A stretch of DNA of 64,000 bases from Ohtaekwangia koreensis (GTDB lineage: Bacteria; Bacteroidota; Bacteroidia; Cytophagales; Cyclobacteriaceae), in assembly GCF_900167975.1 (NCBI RefSeq), contig NZ_FUZU01000003.1, positions 992,001 to 1,056,000 on the forward strand, written 5' to 3'. Both the position numbers and the translations under genes were made by a program. The first letter of the stretch is position 1, and every line of letters begins with the position of its first letter. This document shows positions 1-9,178 of this stretch, piece by piece. The notes under the pieces are model-generated. The model did no database searches, was not told the DNA's origin, and saw only the letters and a program-made list of their open reading frames with translations.

Positions 1-457
1 TTCCTTTGAAGTATCCCTTCTCTATACATTCTGTAATGGTACCGGTCAGAAATCCGAAAGCACGCTTACCTTCTTCCCACTTGGCATCTTCCTTATTAAT
101 TGAATTTATAGGAGATCGGTTTATGAACATTAAATCATAAAATTCTCCATTTTCTACAGCGAAATTGATATATGATTTTGAGATTGCCTTCAAGCGTTCG
201 AATGGATCTGACACATGCTCGAGTGCGCGGAAATATTGATTCAGGAGTATAAATCCTTCCAGGTGCAAAGCGTGGAAGATGTCGTCCTTATCTTTAAAGT
301 AGAGATATATAGTGGTTGGAGAATACTCAATTCGTTCAGCGATATTCCGGATAGATGTTTGCTCGAAGCCGTGCTCTATGAACAATTCCTTCGCAGTTTG
401 AAGGATTTTAGCCCTCAATTCCTCTTTCTGGCGCTCTTTTCTCGTGGAAATAGTCAT
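1..457 (-). CDS. TetR/AcrR-family transcriptional regulator (3' end cut by window edge)
   Basis: The minus strand from an ATG at 457 is open to the window edge with no stop, giving 152 codons. Residues about 15-60 form a TetR N-terminal DNA-binding domain: a helix with AKILQTAKELF, then a helix-turn-helix containing TSIRNIAERI and the recognition-helix signature SPTTIYLYFKDKDDIF. The remainder is the start of the ligand-binding helical domain. TetR proteins usually repress their own gene and a neighbour when no ligand is bound. The ligand cannot be told from this fragment. An inverted GTTGCGT/ACGCAAC pair lies just upstream and is a plausible operator. The gene follows the symporter in the same direction but 138 bases away, so it probably has its own promoter. 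The + strand open frame over it is only its antisense shadow. Confidence 0.85.
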   Translation of the reverse strand, partial: MTISTRKERQKEELRAKILQTAKELFIEHGFEQTSIRNIAERIEYSPTTIYLYFKDKDDIFHALHLEGFILLNQYFRALEHVSDPFERLKAISKSYINFAVENGEFYDLMFINRSPINSINKEDAKWEEGKRAFGFLTGTITECIEKGYFKG

Positions 458-481
458 AACCTTTTTGAATTGATATTTTAC

Positions 482-553
482 TTAACGGTGTAAAGTTAAT
501 TAGAGTTGCGTAAAAAACTGCCTTTTCCTTAAAAAATTAAACGCAACCGTTAA
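482..553. promoter_or_regulatory. Candidate TetR operator region (inverted repeats)
   Basis: Upstream of the TetR-type gene, TTAACGGT (482-489) and GTTGCGT (505-511) reappear fused and inverted as ACGCAACCGTTAA (541-553). The stretch 537-553 is itself a near-palindrome with TTAA at both ends. This is the usual place for a TetR autoregulatory operator. The assignment rests on position and symmetry only. Confidence 0.35.
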
Positions 554-595
554 TTCAGCGCCAGTCCAAGCTAATTAGCTCTTCTGAAGGATGTG

Positions 596-2272
596 TTATT
601 TCCTGCCAGCCTTAATTTTGATCAGGGCGATTAATGAGAGAAAGAGAATCCCTGCCCCTACTGTCATAACAATAGAATTTACATCGGCCGCCCAGCCTAA
701 TACAAATATACCAAGCCCTACAAATGCAGACGCAAATACAATCACGCTTACACCGAAACGATTCTGACGCTCGGCTTCCTGATGGTCGTGTGCATGGCCA
801 TGGCCTGTCTGTGCATGTTTCAGTATATGCTTTTCAATAATAAGAGCACCCGGATCAATGTGCTTGCGTGTATAGTAGTATATTTCAAAAAGTGCCAGCA
901 ATAACAACGGTATCCCTACACCCAGAACTGTTTCTATAGTACGGCTCAGCTTTGTATGAAAAATTACAGGCACTATAACTTTAAAGAAAAGATTAACCGT
1001 AAGTGCCACCACTGTAGTCGTGATCACTGAAACGGAGGTCTGGCGTCTGGAAAATAAAGACCAGATCATCGGCGCGAACAAGGCTCCCCCTGCAATCGCT
1101 GCTATACTCAGCACTACTTCCACTATACCACCTGCCAGTGGAACGAGCATGGCGACTACGATGGTTCCTGCGCCAAACAGCAACGTAAATATCCTGGCGA
1201 TCAACACCAATGTTTTATCGGTCGCTGCCGGATGAATAACTTTTTTGTAAACATCATTCGCAAATACAACGGCTGCCAGGTTGATCGTGGTGTTGGCCTT
1301 ACTCGATGTAGCGGATATCATGCCCGACAGAACAAGTCCTATTAAACCTGCCGGCAATATTTTTTGACAGAGCATCATATAGGCACCTTCCGGTTCGAGG
1401 CCTTGCAGATCCGGATTGATAACGCGATAGATCATAGGAGGCAACATCCAGATAACAGGGCTTACCAGGTATAGTATAGAAAACAGGTACGCAACTTTGC
1501 GCGCGTTCCGTTCACTCGACACGCTGGTATAGCGTTGCACATAAGCCCAGTTGCCTCCAATATATACCGTCTGGTATCCTATAAATGCGAGCATGAAGCC
1601 AGCCGTATAATCGTTGCTGAAAGGTTCAAAGAAATCTTCCGGAGCTTTTTGAACAAAACTGTCGAAGCCTCCTACATCTCCGAGTGCAGCGGGTATAACA
1701 ATGAGTACCGCTGCCATCAGTATAACAAATTGCACGACATCCGTTACCAGTACTGCCCACAATCCTCCGGCTGCTGTATACAGAACAATGATAATACCAA
1801 TCGCGATTATACAGGCATTCAGAGAAAAAGGCGTAGCCACATATACCATTTTCCCAACCGGGTATAATACAGCGCTGGTGTTTACCAAACTCAAAACAAG
1901 GATGAGGTATGTATAGAACTGTTGTGCACTTGTGCCAAACCGCAGGCCTATATATTCAGCAGCGGTGCGCGTACCGGTGCGTTTCCATCGGGCTGAGATA
2001 AACATGGCTGTTAAAAGTCCGCTGATTGCCATGGTAAGCTGGATCATGTTCGCTACGAGTCCGTGCTTATATGCGATCGATCCCCAAACCACAAATGTAC
2101 CTGCTGAAAAATAACTGATGAATAAAGAAAGCCCATTGATCCACCAGGGCGTTTCTCCTCCGGCTTCAAAAAATGCCTGACTGTTTTTACTTCCTACTCG
2201 TGTGAATGCAAGTCCGATCGAAAAAATAAGAAAGGCAAAAACTGCCATCACCACAAAATCCAATTGCGCCAT
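596..2272 (-). CDS. Sodium:solute symporter (SSS family), probable sugar/uronate uptake
   Basis: This 558-residue protein is almost entirely hydrophobic helices (about 13-14 segments). It has SSS-family hallmarks: an N-terminal helix followed by FFEAGGETPWWINGLSLFIS, the YFSAGTF region, and a segment with ISATSSKANTTINLAA. SSS carriers import sugars, sugar acids or amino acids with Na+ across the inner membrane. A soluble histidine-rich stretch (HGHAHDHQ, residues about 491-498) sits between the last transmembrane helices. The gene lies 44 bases downstream of the lipoprotein gene that starts at 4908, on the same strand. It therefore looks like the last gene of PUL1, importing the sugar released by the periplasmic enzymes. 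Sialic acid transporters belong to this family, but no sialidase or sialate lyase is nearby, so the substrate stays open. Confidence 0.88.
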   Translation of the reverse strand: MAQLDFVVMAVFAFLIFSIGLAFTRVGSKNSQAFFEAGGETPWWINGLSLFISYFSAGTFVVWGSIAYKHGLVANMIQLTMAISGLLTAMFISARWKRTGTRTAAEYIGLRFGTSAQQFYTYLILVLSLVNTSAVLYPVGKMVYVATPFSLNACIIAIGIIIVLYTAAGGLWAVLVTDVVQFVILMAAVLIVIPAALGDVGGFDSFVQKAPEDFFEPFSNDYTAGFMLAFIGYQTVYIGGNWAYVQRYTSVSSERNARKVAYLFSILYLVSPVIWMLPPMIYRVINPDLQGLEPEGAYMMLCQKILPAGLIGLVLSGMISATSSKANTTINLAAVVFANDVYKKVIHPAATDKTLVLIARIFTLLFGAGTIVVAMLVPLAGGIVEVVLSIAAIAGGALFAPMIWSLFSRRQTSVSVITTTVVALTVNLFFKVIVPVIFHTKLSRTIETVLGVGIPLLLLALFEIYYYTRKHIDPGALIIEKHILKHAQTGHGHAHDHQEAERQNRFGVSVIVFASAFVGLGIFVLGWAADVNSIVMTVGAGILFLSLIALIKIKAGRK

Positions 2273-2316
2273 GTGTGCTATAGTTCAAGATGTAGAATGA
2301 GTCGTGTTCGCCACGA

Positions 2317-4908
2317 TCACTCGATATTAATTTTTAAAACCTGAATTCCATACGCGTTCAACTTAAATATTGTGTTAGCCGACAACGTAATAGATTTACC
2401 GGTGCCTACATCCTGTGTATCCTTTATTTTCAGGGAAGGCTTGAGCTTCTGTATATCTATAGAGACACGTACATCTTGCCCACGACCGATGTCGTTCATC
2501 AAAATAACAAAAAGATTTTTCTGATCTGTTGAAATGGCCGTGAGTGCTTCTATGTTAGGATTGTCCGTCACTACAAGTCCATCGCGCAGAATCAGGTTCG
2601 CATCATGAGTATATATTTTGCCTGGTTCAAATCCATAGGATTGGTGCGGTCCTACTTTTGGAGTAACAAATCCGCGTGGAAAATCTATAGCACCATTCGA
2701 GCGCAGCTCCGCTTCTGCCAATAAATAGTCGGTGATCCAACCAATCTGCCACCACGCATGGTGCGGGTATGGACCAGATCCTTTGTTCATGGCATTCCAG
2801 TAATAAGAAGCAACCTGTGTTTTAGGATCAACAAATGCATCGCGTCCAATCGCTGCCGAGCGCGCCATCGTCAGAAATAACGAGTCTTTTGTCTGTTGAA
2901 AAACACGAACAAACAATCCTGCGTGACTGGCTAATTGTATAGGCCCATGCCGTTGTGCCGACCCCATGATACCACCATGTTCGAAGCTTAATCCGGATTG
3001 CGTAATCTCCCAATCCTCACGTGCTATATCTTTTACTTGCTTAGCAGCAGTACTGGCAACCGGATGCGTATATATAGAAGTAGCATAAAAGCGTGCGGCT
3101 TCGAGGGCTGCATCTTTATACTTACCATCATTTGTTAAATCGAACAGATCAAGCAACGCCTGGGCTGTCTGTCCTGTAGCAAAATCAGGTGCGTAGCGTG
3201 CATCACCGCATACACCTATAAAATAACCGGGCTTGACGCCATTCTCAATCAACCAGTCGGCTCCTTTACGAGCAGCATTTAAATACCGTTCATCTTTTAA
3301 AATCCGATAGGCTACGAGTAAACCATAAAATGTAGGACGCAGATCTTTTATATCCTTAAATATAGGCTGCTCCGTATGGCGGTCGTAAGCTACTTCCCAA
3401 CTACCATCTGCTTTCTGCCATTTTAATAGCAGGTCAGCGCCCAGGCGTAGGCGGTTGCGAAGTTCTGTATTTTGCGGCTCGAACAAGAGTATATTTCCAT
3501 CATCCAGCATCGTATAATATGTAAGACTGATCGGCTCTACAAACTCACCCCACTCCTCAACAAACTTTTTACTCTTCGCTAAATAATACTGCCCTATAGC
3601 AGCACCTTTAAAAAAGCCAGGAGTCATTTGCTGTTGCGCAAATTTAAAATTAAGCGCATACGGTAACACCTGTCTCTTTAGTATAGGATCTTCCGAGGCA
3701 TTCGCCAGCATCCACATCGCACCATAGTCTGAATTCTTCATGGCATCGCCAGAAGAACCAACAACACCTCCCAGGTAGGATTGTCCACCGATCTTGCGAC
3801 CTTCAAACGCTTCAATATTCCACAACGATGTCTCTCCATTGATAAGGTAATGACGCATGGCAGCGACACGGCTGATCAGCGATTGTTTATTTTCGCGTAA
3901 GTCAAGTGTATTATCAAATTGGTATATATCATTTACCGTATGCTTCAGGCTCTTATACCAATCACCGTTTGTTACACTGAATCGAAACTCATAGGCAAGT
4001 GTATCGCCTGCTTTCAGTTTTGAAGCAGGTTCACCCAATACGGGATAATACAACGTTGGGGACACAGCTCCCTTCCGATTCATGTGCGATAGGCCAAGCT
4101 TCCATTGGGCGTGAGTGTTGTGATCTTTCTCCCATGGATCACGCGCCAACCCCGGGGCAGGTGTCACTGCTATAGATATACCCTTGCGTGTAGTAATAAT
4201 TGGAGAGAGCGTGCTTGCCGTTCGATCCGGGTATATAACAGGAAGTTTAGGAATCCCGTGTCCGTAAGCATAGGCCAGTACAAAGTTGTCCTGAAAATCA
4301 CTTCCCTGAAAATATCCGGGAATCGTAGCCCATGCGAGGTCGTCTTTTTCAACGGTTGCGAAAGAGGGTGTAGCCAATGAATAATAGCCATCTTGTTTGG
4401 CGATCAAACTTTGTTTCACCAATATATCGGTGGGATATAGCGGATCAAATTTCCAGGAGGCCGTAACGACCGCCACCGAAAGTTCCTTTGTAAAACTGAT
4501 TTCATTTTCAACAGACTTTATATCTTCCGGATAAAAATGAAAGGCCTCCCCTGCTGTATTCAATGTCACCGGTGACGTTGATTTTTTCCAATGGTCAATT
4601 TGATATTTATAGATTGGCTCAGGAAATACTACTCCTGTGATAGCCTTAAATATAGTAGGCGTACTGTCGGGTTTATCTTTACTATATAGTAAAGTATATT
4701 CTCCTGACGGAATCTCTAAGGATCGCTGCGATGAGTCATCTTTCAAAGTGATTGCTGTGATCTTCCATCCGTTGTCGTTTGACCAATTTATATGCAGATG
4801 ATCATTCTTTAACTCCACTGGACGCTGGCAACATAATACCAGTGCGGCACTGCATACAAACAGAATGTTATATAATATTCTTTTCACGTGGTAATAGATG
4901 TTAAGCAT
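2317..4908 (-). CDS. Secreted lipoprotein with six-hairpin (alpha/alpha toroid) glycosidase-like domain
   Basis: An 863-residue protein. The ATG at 4908 was chosen over the in-frame TTG at 4923 because it directly precedes a hydrophobic signal segment that ends in a Cys pair (ALVLCC), a probable lipoprotein signal. Residues about 30-330 are beta-rich. Residues about 340-700 hold repeated helical hairpins with aromatic/acidic motifs (GADLLLKWQKADGSW, GADWLIENG, ATGQTAQALLDLFDLT, HHAWWQIGWITDYLLAEAEL) like those of six-hairpin glycosidases and glucuronyl hydrolases. A small beta domain ends the protein. I do not recognise a named GH family. A periplasmic role on oligosaccharides in PUL1 is inferred from fold signs and context. 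The start overlaps the stop of the FAD oxidoreductase gene by 8 bases, which suggests translational coupling. Confidence 0.7.
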   Translation of the reverse strand: MLNIYYHVKRILYNILFVCSAALVLCCQRPVELKNDHLHINWSNDNGWKITAITLKDDSSQRSLEIPSGEYTLLYSKDKPDSTPTIFKAITGVVFPEPIYKYQIDHWKKSTSPVTLNTAGEAFHFYPEDIKSVENEISFTKELSVAVVTASWKFDPLYPTDILVKQSLIAKQDGYYSLATPSFATVEKDDLAWATIPGYFQGSDFQDNFVLAYAYGHGIPKLPVIYPDRTASTLSPIITTRKGISIAVTPAPGLARDPWEKDHNTHAQWKLGLSHMNRKGAVSPTLYYPVLGEPASKLKAGDTLAYEFRFSVTNGDWYKSLKHTVNDIYQFDNTLDLRENKQSLISRVAAMRHYLINGETSLWNIEAFEGRKIGGQSYLGGVVGSSGDAMKNSDYGAMWMLANASEDPILKRQVLPYALNFKFAQQQMTPGFFKGAAIGQYYLAKSKKFVEEWGEFVEPISLTYYTMLDDGNILLFEPQNTELRNRLRLGADLLLKWQKADGSWEVAYDRHTEQPIFKDIKDLRPTFYGLLVAYRILKDERYLNAARKGADWLIENGVKPGYFIGVCGDARYAPDFATGQTAQALLDLFDLTNDGKYKDAALEAARFYATSIYTHPVASTAAKQVKDIAREDWEITQSGLSFEHGGIMGSAQRHGPIQLASHAGLFVRVFQQTKDSLFLTMARSAAIGRDAFVDPKTQVASYYWNAMNKGSGPYPHHAWWQIGWITDYLLAEAELRSNGAIDFPRGFVTPKVGPHQSYGFEPGKIYTHDANLILRDGLVVTDNPNIEALTAISTDQKNLFVILMNDIGRGQDVRVSIDIQKLKPSLKIKDTQDVGTGKSITLSANTIFKLNAYGIQVLKINIE

Positions 4909-7180
4909 AGCACTGAATTTCAAATACGGAGGCAGGTATATGTTGTGATGGGTGATTCACTTCAAGCACCAGCTTGTGTGTATGTATAGCTTTGTCGAGG
5001 ATGATCCGGTTAACCGTCTGGTAGTTATCATTCTTTTGATAGAGTACATTTCCATGTTCATCCAATAACCTGAATGTACGAACACAAAACGGCATCACCG
5101 ATTCAGGATGTCCCATCAGTACAGTTTCCATTGGATGATCGAAGTCTGTATCAAACTTGAGTATGATCTCACGGATGGAAACTTCTTCACGCCAAGTAAA
5201 TTCGAGTCGAGGTGAAGCATCGCTTAAATCCGCTACCCATGCATTCGGTTGTAGCACGGGGCGATCTATACCATTCCGTATGTTTACAGCCTGAAAACAA
5301 TTTAAACCTGGATTTATCTTCATCGCTACATTCAGTCCATCCGGTCTTCGCAGCGGACACCAGAATTCAAAAGCATCCACACCAATGTCTGGTGGTGGTA
5401 GTTGTTTACCATAGTTGGAAACAGCTTCGTTAATGTGATTGAAAACGGAAAGTATACCAGTAACGCGTTGCAGTGAATAGTGTAATCGTATAGCAGCATT
5501 TTTCCTGAAAACGACAAATGCATATCCGGAATCCATCCATATACTCTTGAAAGACAACTGCACACAATTTCGTCCGGGGACCAAAGGTATAGATCGTGAT
5601 TCCAGTAAAACATCAGGCGTAAAATTACCGGGCCGTTGGCTTAGAAACAGCTCGACCTGTAAGGTTGTATCAACATCGGCTTCAGCATGCAGACTCAGAT
5701 CCGGAACTTTACCTTGCTGCAGGGGCAATAATTGGGCTACCGCAGGATCCAGATTCCTGGTGATACCTGACTCGGATAGTTCCCTTAGTATATATTCGCT
5801 TGAGGCTTTAATGGTAGCAGCACGAATCAGGTCTTTTGAATTTACATGTGAAATTTCCGGAATATAGTGTCCAATAGCAGCGAGACCCTGTTGCAGTTCA
5901 GCGATGGTTCCATTTCGCAGCACTTCGTTAGGAAGTATATTCTTTTGCACACAAAGCGCAGCGGCCATACCAACAGCTTGTCCGCCATAAGCGCTCGTTC
6001 CCATCACGCGTGTCGAACCGAACGCAACGTGTGTTACACTGATGATACGCCCCGCAAGAAACAAGTTCTTTATATTCCGACTATAGTAACACCGAAAAGG
6101 AATCTGATAAATTCCCTTGCTGTGCCATTGATTACAACCCGGCTTTTCACTGAATACGCCATCGGCCGGGTGCAGATCGATCGACCAGCCTCCATACGCA
6201 ACGGCATCGGTATACGCTCGTTGCTCAACGATATCCTGCTGTCGTAATATATAGTCTCCTTCGAATCTCCGGCTTTCACGTTTACCCGGAATTGTCCCTA
6301 CCCATTCCAGCGTCAGATTCTGTGCCTCGGGAAAGTTGCCGGAGTTCTTGATATAGTTCCACACGCCATACACAACCTTCCATAGCTCCCACTTGATATT
6401 CTCGGTGTCGTGTACTGTATCCAGTCTGCCACCATACTCAATCCACCACAGCTGACAGCCCTGTTCTTTGGCAGAGAACTTTTTATACTTTGGTATCTTC
6501 GTAATATCATCGAGCGCATAGGACGGTGGAATGAAATTAACCGGTTTACCTATATCTTTGGTATAGAAGTATATCGAGTGCCCGAGCAATTCGCCATACT
6601 CTGCGGATGGCGCGAATTGTTCACCGAACTCATCCCTGGACTCAGCGCCCATGCGAAACGCAGCACCAGAAAGAAATCCTACTACTCCATCACCGGATGC
6701 ATCACAAAACAACGGAGCGGATATACTATATTCCGTAGCATTCTGACTGCAATAGGCTCGCACCGATGAAATCGTATCGGCATTCTTTTTACCAACTTCT
6801 ATCACGGTAGTATTCAACAATAGCGTGATGTTCGGCTCACGTACAACTTTATCCAGCAACACGGTATCAAAGATCACAGCGTTACCTTCCTTGTTCCTAT
6901 ACATATTCTCCACCAGGATCTCATCGATCACGCCACCTTCACGCGACCACCGGTTGTTGTTACCCATGTGCGAGGTTGCCCCCAATACCCACAGCCGTAC
7001 TTCACTGGAGGAATTACCACCCAGCACGGGACGGTCTTGTACCAGTACGACTTTCAATCCTGCACGCGCCGCTGTAATAGCACAGCATGTACCTGACAAA
7101 CCACCACCGACGACAACGAGATCTACCTGTATATCTTTGCGGAGAAAAGATCGAGATAAACTATCTTCAGATTTTAACAT
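4901..7180 (-). CDS. FAD-dependent oxidoreductase (FAD_oxidored family)
   Basis: A 759-residue protein with a Rossmann dinucleotide-binding start: the VDLVVVGGGLSG segment gives G25-x-G27-x-x-G30, followed by PVLGGNSSSEVR typical of the FAD_oxidored family found in many Bacteroidetes and Planctomycetes sugar loci. Residues about 370-410 (FLAGRIISVTHVAFGSTRVMGT) are the second FAD-contacting part. The last ~250 residues look beta-rich and may be a carbohydrate-binding-like domain. No clear signal peptide is seen, so a cytoplasmic location is likely. It would oxidise or isomerise a sugar or related carbon compound, but the reaction is unknown. It sits inside PUL1, one base from the SASA esterase gene upstream and overlapping the lipoprotein gene downstream. 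Confidence 0.82.
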   Translation of the reverse strand: MLKSEDSLSRSFLRKDIQVDLVVVGGGLSGTCCAITAARAGLKVVLVQDRPVLGGNSSSEVRLWVLGATSHMGNNNRWSREGGVIDEILVENMYRNKEGNAVIFDTVLLDKVVREPNITLLLNTTVIEVGKKNADTISSVRAYCSQNATEYSISAPLFCDASGDGVVGFLSGAAFRMGAESRDEFGEQFAPSAEYGELLGHSIYFYTKDIGKPVNFIPPSYALDDITKIPKYKKFSAKEQGCQLWWIEYGGRLDTVHDTENIKWELWKVVYGVWNYIKNSGNFPEAQNLTLEWVGTIPGKRESRRFEGDYILRQQDIVEQRAYTDAVAYGGWSIDLHPADGVFSEKPGCNQWHSKGIYQIPFRCYYSRNIKNLFLAGRIISVTHVAFGSTRVMGTSAYGGQAVGMAAALCVQKNILPNEVLRNGTIAELQQGLAAIGHYIPEISHVNSKDLIRAATIKASSEYILRELSESGITRNLDPAVAQLLPLQQGKVPDLSLHAEADVDTTLQVELFLSQRPGNFTPDVLLESRSIPLVPGRNCVQLSFKSIWMDSGYAFVVFRKNAAIRLHYSLQRVTGILSVFNHINEAVSNYGKQLPPPDIGVDAFEFWCPLRRPDGLNVAMKINPGLNCFQAVNIRNGIDRPVLQPNAWVADLSDASPRLEFTWREEVSIREIILKFDTDFDHPMETVLMGHPESVMPFCVRTFRLLDEHGNVLYQKNDNYQTVNRIILDKAIHTHKLVLEVNHPSQHIPASVFEIQCYA

Positions 7181-7181
7181 T

Positions 7182-9176
7182 CTATTTTTTATTTAACGTT
7201 ATACCTTCCCACGAATCCGTTCGAAACGACATGACCGGAAAACCTTCTATACTATATACATTGGCACCGTTGCTTTCCACCGGGCTTCCTGCCCACGCGT
7301 AGCGTACAGCAACGGGATTTTGTATTTCTTTACTCCATACGCGTACTGTAGCATTTTTAATGATTGCGTCAGCCCATACAAATTTCTTATCGGCTGCCGC
7401 AATAGCGAAGCCTTTCACTTGTGCTCCTCTGGACTGTAGTCCCTTGCCTATATTTGTAAAATGTATAATGATTGTGTCGCCACTTTTTTCGTTTGATTTA
7501 TAGCGCGGTGATGTATACAAATCGCTTTTGCCATAGGTAACTTTGAGAGCTTCCTGTGCAAGTCGTTTCCCTACGACTTGCTTTTGTGTGGGATGGACAT
7601 CGTAAGGATCGCCAACGTCATGGCTAACCGCCAATCCGGTGTTGGGCATTGATAAAGCCATTGCCTGTGCTTCGCGTAATTCTGCCCAGGTATTGTCCAC
7701 CGGTTCTTCGGCGAGTTTACCATAACCGGAGATTTGAACGATCATGAACGGGAGATCTCCCTGATGAAATTGCTTTCGCCAATCGTTGATCAGTAAAGGA
7801 AGCAACGATCGGTACTGATACGCCTTTCCCGAATTACCTTCTCCCTGGTACCAGGTAAATCCTTTTATACCCAAACGGGTAAAGGGGCCAATCATCGCGT
7901 TGTACAACACCGCTATATTTCTGGAAAGTCCGATCGTGGGTGTCTTTACAGGATAGTCTTTTGCAAGCAAGCCTGCTTTATACTCCCACTCACCTGCCAA
8001 CGGAACGGTTATTGGATTATCCGATTCTGCCAGTTCAAATAATCGCAGGTCTCCTGCAGTGTGCGTTTTAAAACATCCGTTTCCTGCCTGATGTTCAAGA
8101 CGAATCACGATTGTGTTCGCGCCTGCGTTCAGCAGGTTCTTCGGTATAGTATATATTCTCCGGGATGGCGCCCACGTACTACGCCCGATCTCTACACCAT
8201 TGCAGTACGTAATGTCCATATCATTGAGAATCTCCAGGTTCAACACCAGATCCCGTGTAGCAACTTCGGCAGACAGATTAAATGTTTTACGCAGCCAGAG
8301 CGACCCGGCATAATTTGCAAACTCATGATCGGCACCGAAGTCAGGTGCTATAAATTTCTTCCAGCCGCTTTCGGATGTGGGCTCGCTATACCAACGCTCG
8401 CTTAAACCCGGGTCTTTTTTCTCCAGTGCATTCCACCATTGCAAAGACGCTTCCGCATTTTTCTTTTCGAGATTTTCCACCGAACGATCTTGTACACGGG
8501 TCAGGCGAAATGTATCGACCTTACCGCGAAAATCAGGATGCTGGTATAGCGCATCAAGACTCGTCCACGATGCAATAGCAGTACCACCCCATGAGGTATG
8601 AATAATTCCGATCGGTATATTTAGCTCTTCGTGTAATGTACGTGCAAAGAAATACCCTACGGCTGTGAAGCTTGCGGCTTCAGCTGGTGTACACACTTTC
8701 CATTGTGCAGGCTCTGTATCTTTTAAAGGATAAGACGATACCTTCCTGCTGACAGTGAAAGAACGGATCTGTGGATAGTTCGCGTGACGCAATTCATAAG
8801 AAGCATTGAACGTCCGAAGTAAAGGCCATTCCATGTTGGACTGCCCTGAGCAAATCCAGACATCTCCCATGGCTATATTCGTAAAGGTATAGGAGCTATC
8901 CGTATGTACTGTGAAAGTATATGGACCACCTGCTTCAAGCGCGGGATATACTGCGCTCCACTCCCCCATTGCATTTGCTTTAACTTTCTGCTTCTTACCA
9001 TTGAATGTTACTGCGAACGAAGACTTCGCTGGAGCTGTGCCCCAAAACGTAATCGGCTTTTGCCGCTGCAACACCATATCGCTGCCGAAGAACGCAGGCA
9101 TTTTGACGCGCTGCGCATACATACTTTCTGCTACGAGTACAATAAAGATGGCCGCTATATATTTTATCCCGACCAT
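7182..9176 (-). CDS. Sialate O-acetylesterase-like carbohydrate esterase (SASA domain, with jelly-roll insert)
   Basis: A 664-residue protein with a signal peptide (cleavage near AESMYAQ, residue ~22). The SGQSNMEWP block gives Ser113 as the likely nucleophile of a SGNH/SASA esterase. The C-terminal catalytic Asp/His pair is in DPYDVHPTQKQ. Between the halves a segment around residues 265-375 resembles the sugar-binding jelly roll of beta-galactosidases (YAGSLWLRKTFNL, GANTIVIRLEHQ). This is the usual architecture of bacterial sialate O-acetylesterase family proteins of ~630-680 residues. Members remove acetyl groups from many glycans, not only sialic acid. Here it probably de-acetylates the PUL1 glycan in the periplasm so that the GH2 enzyme encoded 2 bases upstream can act. 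Confidence 0.85.
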   Translation of the reverse strand: MVGIKYIAAIFIVLVAESMYAQRVKMPAFFGSDMVLQRQKPITFWGTAPAKSSFAVTFNGKKQKVKANAMGEWSAVYPALEAGGPYTFTVHTDSSYTFTNIAMGDVWICSGQSNMEWPLLRTFNASYELRHANYPQIRSFTVSRKVSSYPLKDTEPAQWKVCTPAEAASFTAVGYFFARTLHEELNIPIGIIHTSWGGTAIASWTSLDALYQHPDFRGKVDTFRLTRVQDRSVENLEKKNAEASLQWWNALEKKDPGLSERWYSEPTSESGWKKFIAPDFGADHEFANYAGSLWLRKTFNLSAEVATRDLVLNLEILNDMDITYCNGVEIGRSTWAPSRRIYTIPKNLLNAGANTIVIRLEHQAGNGCFKTHTAGDLRLFELAESDNPITVPLAGEWEYKAGLLAKDYPVKTPTIGLSRNIAVLYNAMIGPFTRLGIKGFTWYQGEGNSGKAYQYRSLLPLLINDWRKQFHQGDLPFMIVQISGYGKLAEEPVDNTWAELREAQAMALSMPNTGLAVSHDVGDPYDVHPTQKQVVGKRLAQEALKVTYGKSDLYTSPRYKSNEKSGDTIIIHFTNIGKGLQSRGAQVKGFAIAAADKKFVWADAIIKNATVRVWSKEIQNPVAVRYAWAGSPVESNGANVYSIEGFPVMSFRTDSWEGITLNKK

Positions 9177-9178
9177 CT

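Noticed and set aside
215-493. A + strand open frame at the left end
   Set aside because: It is antisense to a clear TetR-type HTH coding frame on the minus strand, which has recognisable protein motifs.
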